Notes under the pieces: generated by a model
The model's input: only the letters and a program-made list of their open reading frames with translations
Databases searched by the model: none
Told to the model about the DNA's origin: nothing
Translations under genes and position numbers: made by a program
NCBI RefSeq assembly: GCF_001707825.1
Contig: NZ_LYBM01000005.1
Location: forward strand, 93,431-157,430
Reading direction: 5' to 3'
Source of the DNA: Veronia pacifica
GTDB lineage: Bacteria; Pseudomonadota; Gammaproteobacteria; Enterobacterales; Vibrionaceae
DNA: 64,000 bases
In this document: positions 62,401 to 64,000 of the stretch, piece by piece
Position numbering within the stretch: position 1 is the first letter of the stretch
Layout: each line of letters begins with the position of its first letter

Positions 62401-64000
62401 AGAATTCGACAAAAAGAGCTTTTCTTTTGAGGGTATTGATAACGACGCCAAATCGATCAAGTTCACCCTCACTCAGGGTAGCGAAAAAAATGTGTTCGAG
62501 ATTGCCTCTCCGTTTAATGTCGATCCCACTATATTCAGCACATTTAATAGTGGGGTGGTAAAGATCGAGGCGATAGTCACTGATACTGCAGGAAACACAA
62601 AAAGTGCAGAAGATGTCGAGATAAGAATCGATAGAGAAGCTGAAGAAAAGGGTGAGACCTTTGCCATCAAACTGGACATTGAAGACGCTCTTTATAACGA
62701 AAAAGAATACAAGGAAAAAAGCTTCACGTTTGTCGGAACTGACGATGATATTGAATTAATCACAGTCACTCTGGAACAGGCAGGTAAAACGCCTGTCGTC
62801 GTCCCCCTACAATCACCGTTTGACGTTTCAAAGACAATTCTAAGTTCATTTGACGACGGCAAAGTAACGATAAGAGCCACGGTCACAGACGACGCTGGCA
62901 ATACATTCAGTGCACAACCACAGATAGTCACCATAGATACCAGTGCTGACTTCGGCGATACGTTCACTATCGTATTGGACAATGAAGATGGTATTTATAA
63001 TTCTGAAGAATATTTAGAAAAAGACTTTACACTAGATGGCATTGATGGTGATGCGACTCAAGTTGTCATTACGCTCAAACAAACGGGTAGAGATCCTCTC
63101 GTTGAAACACTGACCTCTCCCGATTTTATCCTTCCTGAAGGGATGTTAAGTACCTTCTCAGATGGCGAGGTGACTATCTCTGCCGTGGTCACCGATAAAG
63201 CAGGAAATACTCAGGCAGCCGCATCGCAAACCGTTACTATCGACACACTGGCAGGAGGCGACGGTTTTAGGATCGTTCCGACAATATCAGGTAGAGAGTA
63301 CAACCACGCCGAATACAAAGAAGAAAGTTTCATGCTCAAAGGCATTGATCCTGAAGCAAAAGAAATCAGGATCAAACTCACCCAGCCGGGCGCTACACCC
63401 TATGAGCAAGTGTTGGTTACACCCTTTGAAGTGTCCAAGTCTATCCTCAGCAGTTTCTCAGACGGCCCGGTGACCATCAATGCGGTTCTTGAAGACAACG
63501 CTGGAAACACTGTCAGGGCGGATACAGTCACTATTGACATAGATACATCGGCCGATCTTGAAAACAACTTTTCCATTCAGCCAGAGGCACCTTCGGTATC
63601 AGGCAAGCCCTTTAATAATGATGATGTGAAGGGAAAGTGTTTTACCTTAACCGGTATAGAGGCCGATACAAAAGAAGTGATGCTTGTTCTTACTCAGGGC
63701 GATACCAGAGTAGAGGAAGTTTTGACTGAGAAGCCATTTACAGTGCCTGATGGGCTACTAAATAGGTTTAACGATGGCACCGTGAAGGTTCTCGCAACGA
63801 TTTACGACGATGCGGGAAATAGTTATGCAGCGCAAATCGTAGAACTCGAAAAAGATACTACTGCTGATGATGGCAATGACTTAGAGCTGATCCTAGCAAA
63901 CACTGTGATCAATGACAGTGGGAAAGCGGCGGTATCGGTTGAGCTTGTTGGACAGGATAGAGACATCAAGACGGTGACGGTGACCTTCAGTGACGGGAAA
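59426..64000 (+). CDS. Giant Ig-repeat adhesin (BapA/SiiE-like, type I secretion type), 3' end outside window
   Basis: An uninterrupted frame of 1525 codons from ATG 59426 to the window end. No signal peptide, as expected for type I secretion. Residues 1-75 are a small beta-rich domain; about 76-215 are a highly charged coiled coil (EQVQQVENQREAALKRVEE); 216-257 a Ser/Gly linker. From 60197, about twelve Ig-like repeats of 100 residues follow, each ending in a block such as VTDDAGNTQ...ITIDKTADTG. N-terminal coiled coil plus Ig array is the layout of Salmonella SiiE, where the coiled coil helps retain the adhesin. Acidic, Asp-rich repeats suggest Ca2+ binding. The secretion signal, if present, is beyond the window. 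Probably surface attachment or biofilm. Confidence 0.85.
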   Translation, partial: MVEIKINSLDDVKVAGFDMVYVDSAGTSNKFNDALVALAKGELVITKNGEKVTVDEIVKSSGVNVKSLESVFLENILTEDKTISNLVEQVQQVENQREAALKRVEELEKKNLELEKAEKQDERQKDRKEDLDESLKKISELEQSIKDVQDELAKKQSELKDKSLKQIALLQQLQKEGEPLSETVELVEKELLAAEKDNSKEQEEGEADGEKAKFLKPPKLSDIIESSSGSSAVTKAGGQPKFSEQLGGTSSVASAEQNEKFKILTEGEYVGIAGAGDFKLEVSGVDADAEEIIVTIAGQNSQGEATEITYTLTEKTGWQVPDSDISDFADGVVFITADLRKEDGEIVTATNEVTIDQTINANDDFRIALTIEGKEYNATEIETESFTFKGVEEDIASIEITLIQGDTTKKSILYSEPWIPPAGLLSEFDDGEVTIQAKMTDLAGNTSATIESSLHIDSSADNDGTPFEIELAIEDGIYNKGEYASKSFELKGFDDDAKKVLITLQQGGVNPISSSFELEPPFNIESDLFKNFRDGDVSISAVLTDDAGNTQIAASRTITIDKTADTGDTFEIKLDVADGTYNKQEVRNKSFTFDGLDADANTVRVIIEKNGSIIKEKSFAQPFDVPSNFLNDLTDSSVTVRAIVTDQAGNSKEAEARPITIDRSADTGEVFKIVPAVDGREYNSEEYDTKSFSLEGIDTDAASITVRLEQSGPPLISETLNLTAPFDIDDGVFSIFNDGEVNISAIVYDNAGNSKAAESKSIVIDKSADIEGEKFSIKLAAPDGTYNNDEYLESSFTIEGTDTDAKSVKIVIEQFGVEKVNITLDPPFTVPDNLLATLEHGDATIRATVTDDAGNTTGAVPQPIKIDVSADIDDTPFEIELAVSDLVYNASEYAVKSFALKGIDSDAKQVIITLTQGENETPVPLEPPFNVPDNLFSSFRDGEVVIRAQVIDDAGNTKNAEQKTIRIDTSADQDDETFIIKPAIEGKEYNKLEFDKKSFSFEGIDNDAKSIKFTLTQGSEKNVFEIASPFNVDPTIFSTFNSGVVKIEAIVTDTAGNTKSAEDVEIRIDREAEEKGETFAIKLDIEDALYNEKEYKEKSFTFVGTDDDIELITVTLEQAGKTPVVVPLQSPFDVSKTILSSFDDGKVTIRATVTDDAGNTFSAQPQIVTIDTSADFGDTFTIVLDNEDGIYNSEEYLEKDFTLDGIDGDATQVVITLKQTGRDPLVETLTSPDFILPEGMLSTFSDGEVTISAVVTDKAGNTQAAASQTVTIDTLAGGDGFRIVPTISGREYNHAEYKEESFMLKGIDPEAKEIRIKLTQPGATPYEQVLVTPFEVSKSILSSFSDGPVTINAVLEDNAGNTVRADTVTIDIDTSADLENNFSIQPEAPSVSGKPFNNDDVKGKCFTLTGIEADTKEVMLVLTQGDTRVEEVLTEKPFTVPDGLLNRFNDGTVKVLATIYDDAGNSYAAQIVELEKDTTADDGNDLELILANTVINDSGKAAVSVELVGQDRDIKTVTVTFSDGK
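60197..63868 (+). repeat. Array of twelve Ig-like coding repeats of about 300 bp
   Basis: Repeat borders by eye: 60197, 60512, 60815, 61127, 61430, 61742, 62045, 62345, 62651, 62957, 63263, 63563, with a thirteenth starting at 63869. Each encodes F-x-I...Y-N...K-S-F-x-L-x-G-x-D-x-D-A...PF-x-V...DG-x-V-x-I...V-x-D-x-AGNT...IDxSAD. They are diverged at DNA level, so this is old duplication rather than recent. Confidence 0.88.

Noticed and set aside
59419..62982. Several long minus-strand frames opposite the adhesin
   Set aside because: Antisense shadows. The repeated codon pattern of the plus-strand Ig array keeps the opposite frame open in each repeat, and their Ser/Leu-rich translations repeat with the same period.
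60197..63868. CRISPR or DNA satellite from the 300-bp periodicity
   Set aside because: The periodicity is protein-level; DNA copies are diverged and fully coding.
1..64000. tRNA, rRNA, prophage or insertion sequences
   Set aside because: No tRNA-like cloverleaf, rRNA stretch, transposase, integrase or phage structural gene was recognised in any frame.

Overview
The window looks like a chromosomal segment of a marine gammaproteobacterium of the Vibrionaceae, with Enterovibrio/Grimontia/Photobacterium relatives most likely. This is inferred from recognisable enteric/vibrio-type orthologues (mlc, metR, moeA/moeB, folE, aspC, asnS, queD/queE, bioA-bioBFCD, htpX, zwf-pgl-gnd, proXWV, an ECF sigma/ChrR pair), moderate GC and many c-di-GMP proteins. 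No rRNA, tRNA, CRISPR array, insertion sequence or prophage was seen.

Layout. 0.0-14.5 kb is a loose set of mostly single-gene accessory units: a cut-off lipoprotein, a formylglycine-type sulfatase/phosphonate monoester hydrolase, two tandem membrane-anchored FKBP isomerases, acetyltransferases, a MOSC protein, an ABC exporter, a haloacid dehalogenase-like HAD, a GFA protein, a methyltransferase, a beta-lactamase-fold hydrolase and an AraC regulator. 15-25 kb has a Cys-rich unknown, a Nudix hydrolase, an S51 peptidase with an early in-frame stop, a DUF2145 pair, two GGDEF proteins, MetR with a perfect MetR box, and a META-domain lipoprotein. 26-39.5 kb is more housekeeping: a GGDEF/EAL protein, moeA-moeB divergent from folE, aspC, asnS, queD/queE convergent, mlc, an orphan ATPase and sstT. 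39.8-47.1 kb holds ECF sigma/chrR, a LON-domain protein and the biotin locus, with bioA divergent from bioBFCD across a BirA-type operator. 47.2-59 kb has htpX, a Spo0M homologue, the oxidative pentose phosphate operon zwf-pgl-gnd, the glycine betaine transporter proX-proW-proV and an MFS exporter. 59.4-64 kb is the start of a very large Ig-repeat adhesin that runs off the window.

The most unusual feature is damage to otherwise well-conserved genes. chrR, bioC, proV and an MFS gene each carry one single-base indel, and the S51 peptidase gene carries an in-frame TGA. The four indels lie in short mono-nucleotide runs or next to a single G within an 18-kb span. This fits sequencing/assembly indels or recent decay, and reads can decide between them. 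If real, the strain would lack biotin synthesis, betaine uptake by this system, and the zinc-binding anti-sigma domain. The adhesin, with a coiled-coil N-terminus, no signal peptide and about twelve 100-residue repeats in view, is the strongest candidate for distinctive biology. Several c-di-GMP enzymes (19-28 kb) could plausibly control it, but nothing in the sequence links them directly.
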